From Dokdonella sp963822465 (GTDB lineage: Bacteria; Pseudomonadota; Gammaproteobacteria; Xanthomonadales; Rhodanobacteraceae), in NCBI GenBank assembly GCA_963822465.1, contig CAWGHP010000001.1, positions 124,001-188,000 on the forward strand: a stretch of 64,000 nucleotides of DNA, given 5' to 3'. A program made the translations under genes and the position numbers. Below the pieces are notes generated by a model that worked only from the letters and a program-made list of their open reading frames with translations, was not told where the DNA came from and did no database searches. Of the stretch, positions 7,142 to 17,494 are shown in pieces (position 1 is the stretch's first letter; each line of letters opens with the position of its first letter).

Positions 7142-9269
7142 CGGGTTCCCCTTCTCCTCTCTGGTTATGGGTCAATCGGTCGCTGACGCTTTCACCGGCC
7201 ATCGCCGCCGGCACCTCGGGATAAACCTCCAGCACGGTGCCGAGCGCCTCCTTGAGCGGGCCCAGCCACGGTTCGTAATGTCGCCAGTGATCCACGCCCT
7301 CGCGATAGATCGGCTTGCGCACCTGTTCGGAACTCGCCGTGCGCACCGGCCGCGCATTCTCGAAGAAGCGCAGGCAGCCCTCTTCGAACGGCAGGCCGCA
7401 GTAATCGAGCATGCGCCGCACCTCGCCCTCGGTGTCCTCGACCATGCGCTCGTAGATGACGCGATGGACGCGACCGGGCAGCACGGCGTCGAAATGCGCC
7501 ATCAGGGCCACGTAGTCGCGATAGTAGCGGCCGATGTCGTCAAGGCCGTAGGTGAAGCTCTGGCCGCGCGCGAAATGTTGCTTGAAGGCGGAAAAGCAGC
7601 AGGCCAGCGGGTGCCGGCGCGCGTCGATGATCTTCGCGTTCGGCAGCATCAGGTGGATGAGGCCGAGATGCAGGAAGTTGTTCGGCATCTTGTCGATGAA
7701 GAACGGCGCATCGGTCTTGCGCTGGATGCGCGTGTGTTCGAGGTAGCGCTCGCCGAGTTCGCGCAATGCATCGGCGTCCATGCCTTCGACCACGTCGTGG
7801 TAGGGCATCGCCTGGCGCGAGTCGCCCTGGCTGCGCAGTTCGCGCGTGATCGAGGTGATCTCGGGCAGCTCCATGGTCCCCTCGACCGCGGAATGACTGG
7901 CGAGGATCTGCTCGAGCAGGGTCGAACCGGCACGCGGCAGGCCGACGATGAAGATCGGATCGGGCGCCGGCGAACCATGGCCGCTGCGGGCGGCGAAGAA
8001 TTCGCGCGTATAACTGCGCCGGATGCGCGCCACCCGCGCCGCGGTGTCGTCGGCGTCGTAGTGCAGCGTTGCCCGGCGCAGCCGGTTGCCTTCGAGGTAA
8101 TGCCGGAACGAGGCTTCGTAATCGGCTTCGTCCTCGAGCGCCTTGCCGATCGCGAACTCGAGATGCTGGCGGTCCTTGTCGGCCAGCTCGGGCCGGGCCA
8201 GCTCGCGGCGCATCGCGACCAGGTCCTCCGCGCTGAAGCGGAAGGTCTTGAGGTTGGCCAGGCTCCACCAGACTTCGCCGCAGCCGGCATCGAGTTCGAG
8301 GCTGCGCCGGTAGGCCTCGATCGCGCGCGACTGGTGGCCGGCGGTCTTCAGGGCGTGGCCGTAGCTCATCCAGATCCGCGGGTGGTCGCGGTACTCGGCG
8401 AGGATGTCCGCATAGAGCCCGATGGCGGTTTCATAGTCGCCGATCCGGCACAGCACGACGGCCTTGAGGTTGCGGTAACCGGCATTGTCGGGTTCGAGTG
8501 CGAGCAGGGCGTCGATCTCGGCCAGTGCCTGCGCCGGCTTGTTGGCCCGGTGCAGGACCAGCGCGTAGTTCTGGCGCGCCGCATGGAATCCCGGCGCCAG
8601 TTGCAGGCAGCGCGACAGCAGGCTTTCGGCATCCTCGTTGCGCCCGAGGCGCACAGCGACCTCGGCCAGCATGCGGATGGCGGCGACATCGGTCGGGTTG
8701 TGCCGCAGACGCTCGCGCAACTTTGACTCCGCCTCGGGCAACCGGTTTTCCACCAGTGCCGTCGCCGCCGCCAGCATCTGCGGATCGCGCGTCGAATAGC
8801 GCACGTGGTTGGCGTAGGCGGCATCGGCGCCTTCGGCGTCGTCCATGGCCATCAACTGGTCGCCCAGCGCCAGCCAGGCCTTGGGCAGGTCGGGCTTGAG
8901 CCTTACCGCGCGCAGCAGCGCAGCCCTGGCCTCGGTGCCGTGCCGCGCGCGCGCGAGGGCAAGTCCGAGTTCGAACTGGGCCATGGCCCAGTTGGGCTGC
9001 TTGACGGTCAGCGGGCGCAGGATTTCCAGCGCCTGTTCGGGCATGCCGCGCAAGCGGTGCGAAACCCCGAACAGCAGTACCGCCATTGGATGTTCGCCGA
9101 CCGCCTTGATGATTTCCCTGGCCTGCTCGCCCGCCCGCGCCGGATCCGTGGCCATCAGCCGCGAGGCATGCGCCAGGGCGGTTTCGAGGTCGGCGGTTGG
9201 CTCGGCGGTTGCGTTCACGCGCATCTCCCCTGCAGCGGCGGCACTCCCATCCGGCGATGTTTCGTCCAC
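7131..9269 (-). CDS. TPR-repeat sulfotransferase family protein
   Basis: 712 residues from a GTG at 9269 preceded by a good ribosome site (GGAGGT). An in-frame ATG at 9224 is the alternative, but its GGGGAG lies directly against the codon. The N-terminal half (about 20-400) is a series of tetratricopeptide repeats. The C-terminal half is a P-loop sulfotransferase: the PAPS-binding segment FIVGLPRAGSTLLEQIL, then DKMPNNF, ARRHPLACCFSAFKQ and YERMVEDT. The substrate is unknown and no PAPS synthesis gene is nearby. It ends inside the start of a TonB-dependent receptor. This pairing of a TPR-sulfotransferase with a TonB receptor recurs in Xanthomonadales and sphingomonads and suggests that the enzyme modifies or handles the imported ligand. 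Confidence 0.85.
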   Translation of the reverse strand: MDETSPDGSAAAAGEMRVNATAEPTADLETALAHASRLMATDPARAGEQAREIIKAVGEHPMAVLLFGVSHRLRGMPEQALEILRPLTVKQPNWAMAQFELGLALARARHGTEARAALLRAVRLKPDLPKAWLALGDQLMAMDDAEGADAAYANHVRYSTRDPQMLAAATALVENRLPEAESKLRERLRHNPTDVAAIRMLAEVAVRLGRNEDAESLLSRCLQLAPGFHAARQNYALVLHRANKPAQALAEIDALLALEPDNAGYRNLKAVVLCRIGDYETAIGLYADILAEYRDHPRIWMSYGHALKTAGHQSRAIEAYRRSLELDAGCGEVWWSLANLKTFRFSAEDLVAMRRELARPELADKDRQHLEFAIGKALEDEADYEASFRHYLEGNRLRRATLHYDADDTAARVARIRRSYTREFFAARSGHGSPAPDPIFIVGLPRAGSTLLEQILASHSAVEGTMELPEITSITRELRSQGDSRQAMPYHDVVEGMDADALRELGERYLEHTRIQRKTDAPFFIDKMPNNFLHLGLIHLMLPNAKIIDARRHPLACCFSAFKQHFARGQSFTYGLDDIGRYYRDYVALMAHFDAVLPGRVHRVIYERMVEDTEGEVRRMLDYCGLPFEEGCLRFFENARPVRTASSEQVRKPIYREGVDHWRHYEPWLGPLKEALGTVLEVYPEVPAAMAGESVSDRLTHNQRGEGEPDEK

Positions 9270-9369
9270 CGGACCTCCCGTGGGCTTCGATCGCAGCCCG
9301 GCTCCCGGGCAGTGCTGCGATCCGCGCAACCGCGGCGATCGCCCATTATCACGGCAAGCCCGCGTTTCT

Positions 9370-10799
9370 TCATAGCGCTTTCAGCAATCGCCAGGTGAAT
9401 TCGAGCGACTGGTAGAACGAATCGACCCGGATGCGCTCGTCCTGGCCGTGCGAGCGATCATCATCGACATCGTAGGCAATGCCATTGAACACGTAGACCC
9501 GCATGCCCGCGGCACGCAGGAAAACACTGTCGGTGGCGCCGGCGGACATGTAGGGCCGCACCGGCAGCTTGCCCCACAGGGGCTTGCCGGCTTCGGCGAT
9601 GCGTGCGAACAGGATCGGGTCGACCGGCGTCGGCGGACTAGGATGCGGCTCGGAGACGCGGGCGATCGCGATCGACGGATCGGCGACGGCCTCGCGCAAT
9701 GCGCGATCGACCGCATCCGGATCCTCGTCGGGCAGCAGGCGGCAGTTGACCGTGGCCATGGCCATCTGCGGCAGCGCATTCTCGGCATGCCCGCCCTGCA
9801 GCAGGGTCGGCACGCAGGTCGTGCGCAACTGCGCGTTGTTGTAGGTGGAACTGGCTGCCAGTCGCGCCAGCGCGGCGGGATCCGCGTGCTCGTCGGCGGC
9901 AGTGCGCATGTCTTCGGCCAGGCTGCCCGAATACAGGCTGGCCAGCCCTCCGAAATAGCCGCGCGTCGCCGAATTGGTGCGCAGGGGAAAGGCATGCGGC
10001 GACAGCCGCACCAGGCCCTGGGCCAGCGCGTAGATGGCGTTGTCGGGCGTCGGCAGCGAACTGTGCCCGCCGGGATTGCGCACGGTCAGCGTGTAGCTCA
10101 GATAGACCTTCTCCGCCGTTTCGATCGAAATCTGCGCGGGCTTGCCGTTGCGGATTTCCGGGCCACCGCCATCCACGTTGATGGCGTAGCCGGCACCGAG
10201 CAGTTCGGGTCGATGGGCGAGCAGCCACTCCACGCCGTTCGCCACGCCATCTTCCTCGCCGGCGGTGAGGGCCAGTACGTAGTCGCCGCGCGGCCTGGTG
10301 CCATCGGCCTTCAGGCGCAGCAGGGCACTGACCAGTCCGGCCGCGCCGCCCTTGATGTCCATCGTGCCGCGGCCGTAGAAATAGCCATCCAGTTCGGTCA
10401 GCTTGTACGGATCCTGGTGCCAGTCCTCGCGCTTCGCCTCGACCACGTCGAGATGGGCGAGCAGCAGGATCGGCTTGCGTTCATTGCCGCCGCGCAGGCG
10501 CACGACGAGATTGCGCCGGAGCGGATCATCGCCGAGCAGCATGACATCGTCGGCGGGAAATCCCGCATCGAGGAAGCGGCGCGCCATTTTTTCCGCGGCC
10601 GCCGTGGTGCTGCCGTGCGCGGGCGTGGTGTCGGTCTCGATCAGCTCGCGCAGCAACTCGCGACCCTGGACCTGCACAGGGTCTTTCTCGGCCGCGGTCG
10701 CACCGGCTGGCAACGACCCCAGCAGGGCAACAGCGGCCGCAATGGAACTCCAGGCGCAACGCTTGCGAAAGATCAAGTTCAGATTCCCCGGGTTGTGTT

Positions 10800-10803
<4 letters not shown>
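9370..10803 (-). CDS. M20 family metallopeptidase, exported
   Basis: 477 residues. The ATG at 10803 overlaps the thiolase stop (ATGA). A basic N-terminus and hydrophobic stretch (AWSSIAAAVALLGSLPAGATA) predict export to the periplasm. Di-zinc ligands of the M20 fold are visible: H-x-D in LLLAHLDVVEAKREDW, D in YGRGTMDIKGG, the acid pair in ALTAGEEDGVANG, and D in INVDGGGPE. A dimerisation domain begins near VRNPGGHSSLPTPDNAIYAL. The family includes carboxypeptidase G2-like peptidases, acylases and Xaa-His dipeptidases. Its place at the end of the regulator-thiolase arm suggests that it releases the amino compound fed into the pathway, but this is inference. Confidence 0.88.
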
Positions 10804-12000
<1,197 letters not shown>

Positions 12001-12008
<8 letters not shown>

Positions 12009-12819
12009 TGGCGTAGGTCATGTGCAGGTGCGGTACCCAGCCGCCGCGGCGGATCGAATCCTCGATCGATTCGCGGGTCTTCAGCAGGACGGGCAGGATC
12101 TGGCCGACGGCGCGTTCCGCAGCCTGTTCGCTGAACTGCATGCTGACGTTGAGTCCGGCGACGACGCGACCATTGCCCGCACGCACCGGCACCGCGATCG
12201 AGCACAGGCCCAGTTCGAGTTCCTGCGAGGTCAGCGCATAGCCCTGCTGGCGCACGCGCTTGAGAGCCCGCTTGAGTTCGGTCGCGTTGCGCACGGTATG
12301 CGCCGTGTAGGCCTGGAACTGGACGCCGCTGATCCACGCATCGAGATCGGCCTCGCCCATGTCGGCCAGGATGACCCGCCCGAGCGACGCGGTGAACGCG
12401 GGCAGGCGCGCGCCGACGCCGAGCGCGATGCGCATGATGCGCCGCACCGGCACGCGCAGGACGTAGACCACGTCGCTGCCATCGAGAACCGCCAGCGAAC
12501 AGGATTCATGGACCTGCTGCGACAACTGTTCCATGGCCTGCTGGGCGAGCTCGGTCAGATCGAGCGAGGACAGGTAGCTGTAGCCGAGTTCGAGCACGCG
12601 CGGGGTGAGGAAAAAACTGCGCCCGCGGCTGCCGACGTAACCGAGATGCTGCAGGGTCAGCAGGCTGCGACGTGCCGCCGCGCGCGAAAGCTGGCTGCGT
12701 TCGGCGACCTCGCTCAGGCTCGGGCTCGGCAGGTCGTGGCCGAACGTGCCGAGCACGCGCAAGCCCCGCGCCAGCGACTGCACGTAATCCGGTCCCTGCT
12801 CGAAAGCACTCTTGGCCAT
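12001..12819 (-). CDS. IclR family transcriptional regulator (PcaR/PcaU-like)
   Basis: 272 residues. The N-terminal winged helix-turn-helix (about 13-75) starts with the subgroup signature FEQGPDYVQSLARGLRVL and includes SLSEVAERSQLSRAAARRSLLTL. The C-terminal effector-binding domain begins near TELAQQAMEQL and includes SLGRVILADM. The FxxGPxYVQSLxRGLxVI opening is typical of the Pca/Pob branch that controls beta-ketoadipate pathway genes, often as an activator needing an aromatic or 3-oxoadipate-like effector. It reads divergently from the aminotransferase operon, and a 21-bp palindrome lies between them. It is the first gene of the arm carrying pcaF. Confidence 0.9.
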
Positions 12820-12883
12820 GCACTCGGAATTCCGGTTGACAGGGCGAGCCTATTCGGATTCCAATTGGTTCGCAATACGAATA

Positions 12884-12904
12884 GATGTGCGATTAACGCA
12901 CATC
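12884..12904. promoter_or_regulatory. IclR-type operator palindrome in the divergent promoter
   Basis: GATGTGCG-ATTAA-CGCACATC has perfect 8-base arms around a 5-base AT centre and ends 17 bases before the aminotransferase GTG. IclR-family Pca regulators bind palindromes of this general shape with a short A/T centre. A TTGACA box lies at 12836-12841 on the plus strand, but no convincing -10 box follows at 17 bp, which would fit a promoter that needs activation. Confidence 0.6.
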
Positions 12905-12921
12905 ACTCCGGGGAGCATCGG

Positions 12922-14235
12922 GTGAGCACAGAGCGCGCAACCGTTCTGCACAGTTGGTGCGTGCAGTCGGAATGGCAGGCACCCACCATCGTGGGTGGCC
13001 GCGGCGCCCGCTTCCGCGATTCCGAGGGGCGTTCCTATCTCGACATGAGCAGCCTGGCCGAGTGCAGCAACCTCGGCCACCAGCATCCGCGCGTCGTCGA
13101 GGCCATCCGCGAACAGGCGGCACAACTGTGCTTCGTGACCTCGAGCTGGGGCGCGCAGCCGCGTGCGGATCTCGCCGAAGCGCTGCTGGCCAGGTCGGGT
13201 TTCGACGGCGGCCGCGTGTTCTTCACCCTCGCCGGCGCGGATGCCAACGAGAACGCGATCAAGTTCGCGCGCCAGGTCCGCGCCCTGCCGCGCGGCGAGG
13301 TCATCACGCGCGATCGTTCCTACCACGGCGCAAGTTATGCCGGCATGGCCCTGTCCGGCGACACGCGCACGCAGGCCCAGGTCGACGCGCAGGCCTTCCA
13401 TGTCACCCACGTGCCGCCGCCTTACGCCTATCGCTGCCCGTTCGGCAGCGACAGCGACGAACAATGCGGCCGGCGCGCAGCGCAGGCGGTGGCGGAAGCG
13501 ATCGGACATCACGGCGCGGAATCGGTCGCCGCCGTACTGATGGAACCCAATGCCGGAACCAACGGCATCGTCGCGCCGGACAACTACTGGCCGGCCCTGC
13601 GCGAACTCACGCGCAGCACCGGGCCGTTGCTGATCGCGGATGAAGTGATGAGCGGATTCGGCCGTTGCGGCGAATGGTTTGCCTGGCAACGCTACGGCGA
13701 TGAGGCCCGACCCGACCTGATGACCCTGGCCAAGGGTCTGACCGGCGCGCACGTGCCGCTCGGAGCCGTGGTCGTTTCCGCAGCGGTCAGCGCGCGCCTC
13801 GAAAACGAGATGCTCTATACCGGGCTCACCTACTGCGGGCATCCGCTGGCCTGCGCGGCGGGCCTCGCCGCGCTGCGCGCCTATGAAAACGAAGCGCTGG
13901 TCGAGCGCTCGCGCAGGCTCGGTGCGCAGATGTTCGACGCCCTCAAGGCGATGCAGGCACGCCATCCGGTCATCGGCGATGTGCGCGGCGGACACGGCCT
14001 GTTCGCGGTCGTCGAGCTCGTTTCCGATCGATCGAAACGCACGCCGCTGGCGCCCTGGCCGCAGACGCCGCCGGCCCTCGGACGCCTGCTGAAGACCGCA
14101 CTGTCGCAGGGCGTCTCGTTCGCCAGCCGCGGCAACCTGATCATCCTGGCGCCTCCGCTGGTCATCGAAGAAGAAGACCTCGGCGACGCCCTTGCCCTGC
14201 TCGACCGCCTGATCGGCGAACTGGAGGCCGCATGA
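12922..14235 (+). CDS. class III (omega-amino acid type) aminotransferase
   Basis: 437 residues from a GTG at 12922 with GGGAG six bases ahead; longer frames would cross the regulator gene. PLP residues are visible: Asp240 in LLIADEVMSGFGR and Lys271 in LMTLAKGLTG, with SYHGASYAG for cofactor phosphate binding and GADANENAIKFAR. The last motif recalls taurine- or beta-alanine-pyruvate transaminases. Such enzymes move a terminal amino group to pyruvate or 2-oxoglutarate and leave a semialdehyde. The next gene, joined by an ATGA overlap, is an aldehyde dehydrogenase that would oxidise that product. It is the first gene of the plus-strand arm under the IclR-type operator. Its exact substrate is not known. 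Confidence 0.85.
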   Translation: MSTERATVLHSWCVQSEWQAPTIVGGRGARFRDSEGRSYLDMSSLAECSNLGHQHPRVVEAIREQAAQLCFVTSSWGAQPRADLAEALLARSGFDGGRVFFTLAGADANENAIKFARQVRALPRGEVITRDRSYHGASYAGMALSGDTRTQAQVDAQAFHVTHVPPPYAYRCPFGSDSDEQCGRRAAQAVAEAIGHHGAESVAAVLMEPNAGTNGIVAPDNYWPALRELTRSTGPLLIADEVMSGFGRCGEWFAWQRYGDEARPDLMTLAKGLTGAHVPLGAVVVSAAVSARLENEMLYTGLTYCGHPLACAAGLAALRAYENEALVERSRRLGAQMFDALKAMQARHPVIGDVRGGHGLFAVVELVSDRSKRTPLAPWPQTPPALGRLLKTALSQGVSFASRGNLIILAPPLVIEEEDLGDALALLDRLIGELEAA

Positions 14236-15800
14236 GTTACAAACTGACCTACGCCACGATGTTCAATCCGCCGGCCGAACTGCACGAGCGCTTCGACGCC
14301 GCGCTGGCCGACGTCACTGCCGGCCTCGGCGCGAGCCACGCACTGCATGTCGACGGGGTGGATTGCCCCGGCGCAGGCAGCGAAGAGCGCTGCAGCCCGA
14401 TCGACGAACGTCGCGTCCTCGGCCAGTTCGCCGTTGCCGACCGCAACCAGGCGAACCAGGCAATGGCAGCTGCGCACCGGGCTTTCCCCGGATGGCGCGC
14501 AACCGCTGCCGCCGAACGCGTGCGCCTGCTCAGGCGCGTCGCCGACCTGATCGAGGAACGCATCTACGCCATCTCGGCGGCACTCACCCTCGAAGTGGGC
14601 AAGAACCGCATGGAGGCCCTTGGCGAGGTGCAGGAAACCGCCGATTTCTTCCGTATCTATGCCGAAGACTACGAGCGCCACGACGGCTTCGAACATGCGC
14701 TGCCGGATGATCCGCTGCCCGATTTCCGCTCGCGCAACCGCAGCGTGATGCGGCCGCATGGCGCCTGGGTGGTGATTGCGCCGTTCAACTTCCCGTTTGC
14801 GCTGGCCGGTGGCCCGGTTGCGGCAGCCCTGGTCACCGGCAACACGATCGTGTTCAAGAGCGCCAGCGATACGCCATGGTCGGGCCGCCTGCTTGCCGAT
14901 TGCCTGCGCGACGCCGGAATCCCGGCCGGCGTATTCAACTATCTCAATGGCAACGGCAAGGACGTCGGCCAGGCCCTGGTCGACCATCCGAACACGGCCG
15001 GCATCACCTTCACCGGCTCCTTCGATGTCGGCATGCGCATCGTCCGGGCCATGGCCAGTGGCGCCTACCCGCGTCCCTGCATCGCCGAGATGGGCGGCAA
15101 GAACGCCTGCGTGGTCACGCGCAACGCGGATCTGGAACGCGCCGCGACCGGCATCGTGCGATCCGCCTTCGGCATGGGCGGACAGAAGTGTTCGGCGCTG
15201 TCGCGCCTCTACGTGGATGGGGATGTCGCCGATGCGCTGATCGGCAAGTTGCTGGAAAAGATGCAGGCCCTGCGCATCGGCGATCCAAGCCTGAAGGAGA
15301 ACTGGCTCGGCCCGATGGCGACGACCAACGCGCTGCGCAATTTCGCCCGCTACACGACGGCACTGGCCGAGGACGGCGGGCGCATTCTCGCCGGTGGCGA
15401 GCGCCTGCGCGAAGGCGAACTCGACAACGGCTATTTCGTCGCCCCGACCCTCGCCGAAGCGCCGGCCGACCATCCGTTGTTCCGCGAGGAAATGTTTCTG
15501 CCGATCGTCATGCTGTGCCGGGTGCGCGATCGCGAGGAAGCCATTCGCCTGGCCAACGATTCGCCGCTCGGCCTGACCGCAGGCTGCTATGGCAACGACG
15601 ACGACGTCGACTGGTTCTTCGAACACATAGAAGCCGGCGTGACCTACGCCAACCGCCCACAGGGCGCGACCACCGGCGCCTGGCCCGGATACCAGCCGTT
15701 CGGCGGCTGGAAGGGCTCCGGCTCCACCGGCAAGGCGATCGCCTCGTTCTACTACCTCGCCCAGTACCAGCGCGAACAGTCGCGCACGGTCGTCGAATGA
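14232..15800 (+). CDS. aldehyde dehydrogenase (semialdehyde / P5C dehydrogenase-like)
   Basis: 522 residues. NAD(P)-dependent aldehyde dehydrogenase with catalytic Cys320 (FGMGGQKCSALSR), general base Glu286 (IAEMGGKNA), the oxyanion-site motif IAPFNFPFAL and the cofactor loop FTGSFDVG. The pattern PRPCIAEMGGKN and the length are closest to the 1-pyrroline-5-carboxylate/glutamate-semialdehyde dehydrogenase branch, enzymes that act on amino-acid semialdehydes. It overlaps the aminotransferase before it and the CoA-transferase after it by ATGA, so the three are tightly coupled. The expected product is a (di)carboxylic acid ready for CoA activation. Assignment as RocA is not made because proline or arginine breakdown genes are absent. 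Confidence 0.88.
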   Translation: MSYKLTYATMFNPPAELHERFDAALADVTAGLGASHALHVDGVDCPGAGSEERCSPIDERRVLGQFAVADRNQANQAMAAAHRAFPGWRATAAAERVRLLRRVADLIEERIYAISAALTLEVGKNRMEALGEVQETADFFRIYAEDYERHDGFEHALPDDPLPDFRSRNRSVMRPHGAWVVIAPFNFPFALAGGPVAAALVTGNTIVFKSASDTPWSGRLLADCLRDAGIPAGVFNYLNGNGKDVGQALVDHPNTAGITFTGSFDVGMRIVRAMASGAYPRPCIAEMGGKNACVVTRNADLERAATGIVRSAFGMGGQKCSALSRLYVDGDVADALIGKLLEKMQALRIGDPSLKENWLGPMATTNALRNFARYTTALAEDGGRILAGGERLREGELDNGYFVAPTLAEAPADHPLFREEMFLPIVMLCRVRDREEAIRLANDSPLGLTAGCYGNDDDVDWFFEHIEAGVTYANRPQGATTGAWPGYQPFGGWKGSGSTGKAIASFYYLAQYQREQSRTVVE

Positions 15801-16642
15801 ACATGACCCTCGCCGAGGCGATCGAGCATTTCGTCGGCGACGGCATGCGCATCGCGCTGGAAGGATTCACCCACCTGATTCCGTTCGCCGCCGGGCACGA
15901 GATCATCCGCCAGCGGCGCCGCGGGCTGCACCTGATCCGCATGACGCCCGACCTGATCTACGACCAGATGATCGGCATGGGCTGTGCGCGCCAGCTGACG
16001 TTTTCCTGGGGCGGCAATCCGGGTGTCGGCTCCCTGCACCGCCTGCGCGATGCGGTGGAGAATCGCTGGCCACAACCGCTGCTGCTCAACGAACACAGCC
16101 ACGCCGGCATGGCGGCGGCCTTCACCGCGGGCGCCGCGCGATTGCCGTTCGGCATGTTGCGCGGCTACCAGGACAACGACCTCGCCGCGCACAATCCGAC
16201 CATCCGCCAGGTGCACTGCCCGTTCAGCGGCGAAAGGCTCGCCGCCGTTCCCGCGATCAACCCCGATCTCACGATCCTGCATGCGCAACTGGCCGACCGC
16301 CAGGGCAACGTGGCCATGCACGGCATCATCGGCGCGTCGCGCGAAGCGGCGCTGGCGGCGAAAACGCTGCTGGTCACTGTCGAACAGCTCGTCGATGAAC
16401 TGCCGCCGGCCATGAACGGCATCGTGCTGCCGGGCTGGGTCGTCAGCGCCGTCGTGCACTGCCCGGGCGGCGCCTATCCGTCCTATGCGCAGGGCCATTA
16501 CGCCCGCGACAACGCGTTCTACCAGCGTTGGGATTCGATCGCGCGCGATCGCGACAGCTTCCTCGCCTGGATGGAGCGGCATGTGCTGCGCACCGCCGAC
16601 CACCGTTGCTTCCTCGACAGCCTGCAACGGGAAGCCGCATGA
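15797..16642 (+). CDS. CoA-transferase subunit A (3-oxoadipate/glutaconate type)
   Basis: 281 residues. A family I CoA-transferase alpha subunit with GMRIALEGFTHLIPFAAGHEIIRQ near the N-terminus, LTFSWGGNPGVGSLHRLRDA and INPDLTILHAQLADRQGN. These are features of the GctA/CatI-like branch acting on dicarboxylates such as glutaconate or 3-oxoadipate. It lacks the glutamate thioester residue, which sits in the partner subunit. The start ATG overlaps the aldehyde dehydrogenase stop, and the stop overlaps the start of subunit B. Together they would transfer CoA from succinyl-CoA or acetyl-CoA to the acid made by the preceding enzyme. Confidence 0.85.
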   Translation: MNMTLAEAIEHFVGDGMRIALEGFTHLIPFAAGHEIIRQRRRGLHLIRMTPDLIYDQMIGMGCARQLTFSWGGNPGVGSLHRLRDAVENRWPQPLLLNEHSHAGMAAAFTAGAARLPFGMLRGYQDNDLAAHNPTIRQVHCPFSGERLAAVPAINPDLTILHAQLADRQGNVAMHGIIGASREAALAAKTLLVTVEQLVDELPPAMNGIVLPGWVVSAVVHCPGGAYPSYAQGHYARDNAFYQRWDSIARDRDSFLAWMERHVLRTADHRCFLDSLQREAA

Positions 16643-17460
16643 GCCCCTGCACGCGCGACGAATGGATGACCATCGTGGCGGCACGCAACCTGTGGGATCG
16701 CTGCGTCTGTTTCGTCGGCATCGGCCTGCCCAGCGTCGCCTGCAACCTGGCCCGCCTGAGCCACGCGCCGGGCATCGTGCTGATCTACGAGTCCGGCACG
16801 ATCGGCGCGCGCCCCAGCGTGCTGCCGCTGTCGATCGGCGACGGCGAACTGGCCGAGACGGCGACCTGCGTCGTGCCGCTGCCGGATATCTTCAGCTACT
16901 ACCTGCAGGCCGGGCGCGTCGACGTCGGCTTCCTCGGTGCGGCGCAGATCGACCGCCATGGCAACCTCAACAGCACGGTCATCGGTCCCTACGGTTCGCC
17001 GAAGACGCGCCTGCCTGGCGCCGGTGGCGCGCCGGAAATCGCCGCGCACGCGAAACGCACCTTCGTGATGCTCCGCGCGACACCGCGCAGCTTCGTCGAA
17101 CGCCTGGATTTCTGCACCAGCGCGGGCTTCCGCGACCCATCCGGCAGTTCCTCGCGAAACGACGCCAGCCATGGCAACGGAATGGCGTCGCGACGGCAGG
17201 GTGGCAATCGCGGCCCGCACGCCGTGATCACCGATTTCGGCGTGCTCTGCCCCGAGCCGACGACCCACGAATTGCAGTTGACCGCACTCTACGAGGGCGT
17301 GAGCGTCGAGGAAGCCCGCGCCGCCGTCGGCTGGCCGCTGCGCGTCGCCGACCGGATCGACGTCATCGCCGAGCCCGACCCGTTCGAATTGCAGACGCTG
17401 CGTGCGCTCCAGGAGCGCACGCGCGAAGCACACGCGCGTCCGGTTTCGATTCCGGCCTGA
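16639..17460 (+). CDS. CoA-transferase subunit B
   Basis: 273 residues. The beta subunit partner: CVCFVGIGLPSVACNLA, then the catalytic-glutamate motif IYESGTIGARP, VDVGFLGAAQIDRHGNLNST and the later GPHAVITDFGVL. The glutamate in ESGTIG is the expected carrier of the enzyme-CoA thioester. It is closest in layout to CatJ/GctB-type subunits. Because a PcaF-type thiolase is controlled from the same divergent promoter, 3-oxoadipate is a sensible substrate, but glutaconate, glutarate or adipate remain possible. Confidence 0.85.
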   Translation: MSPCTRDEWMTIVAARNLWDRCVCFVGIGLPSVACNLARLSHAPGIVLIYESGTIGARPSVLPLSIGDGELAETATCVVPLPDIFSYYLQAGRVDVGFLGAAQIDRHGNLNSTVIGPYGSPKTRLPGAGGAPEIAAHAKRTFVMLRATPRSFVERLDFCTSAGFRDPSGSSSRNDASHGNGMASRRQGGNRGPHAVITDFGVLCPEPTTHELQLTALYEGVSVEEARAAVGWPLRVADRIDVIAEPDPFELQTLRALQERTREAHARPVSIPA

Positions 17461-17494
17461 TCCATCGCCTTCCGTTTCGCCCAGCAGGTACCCG

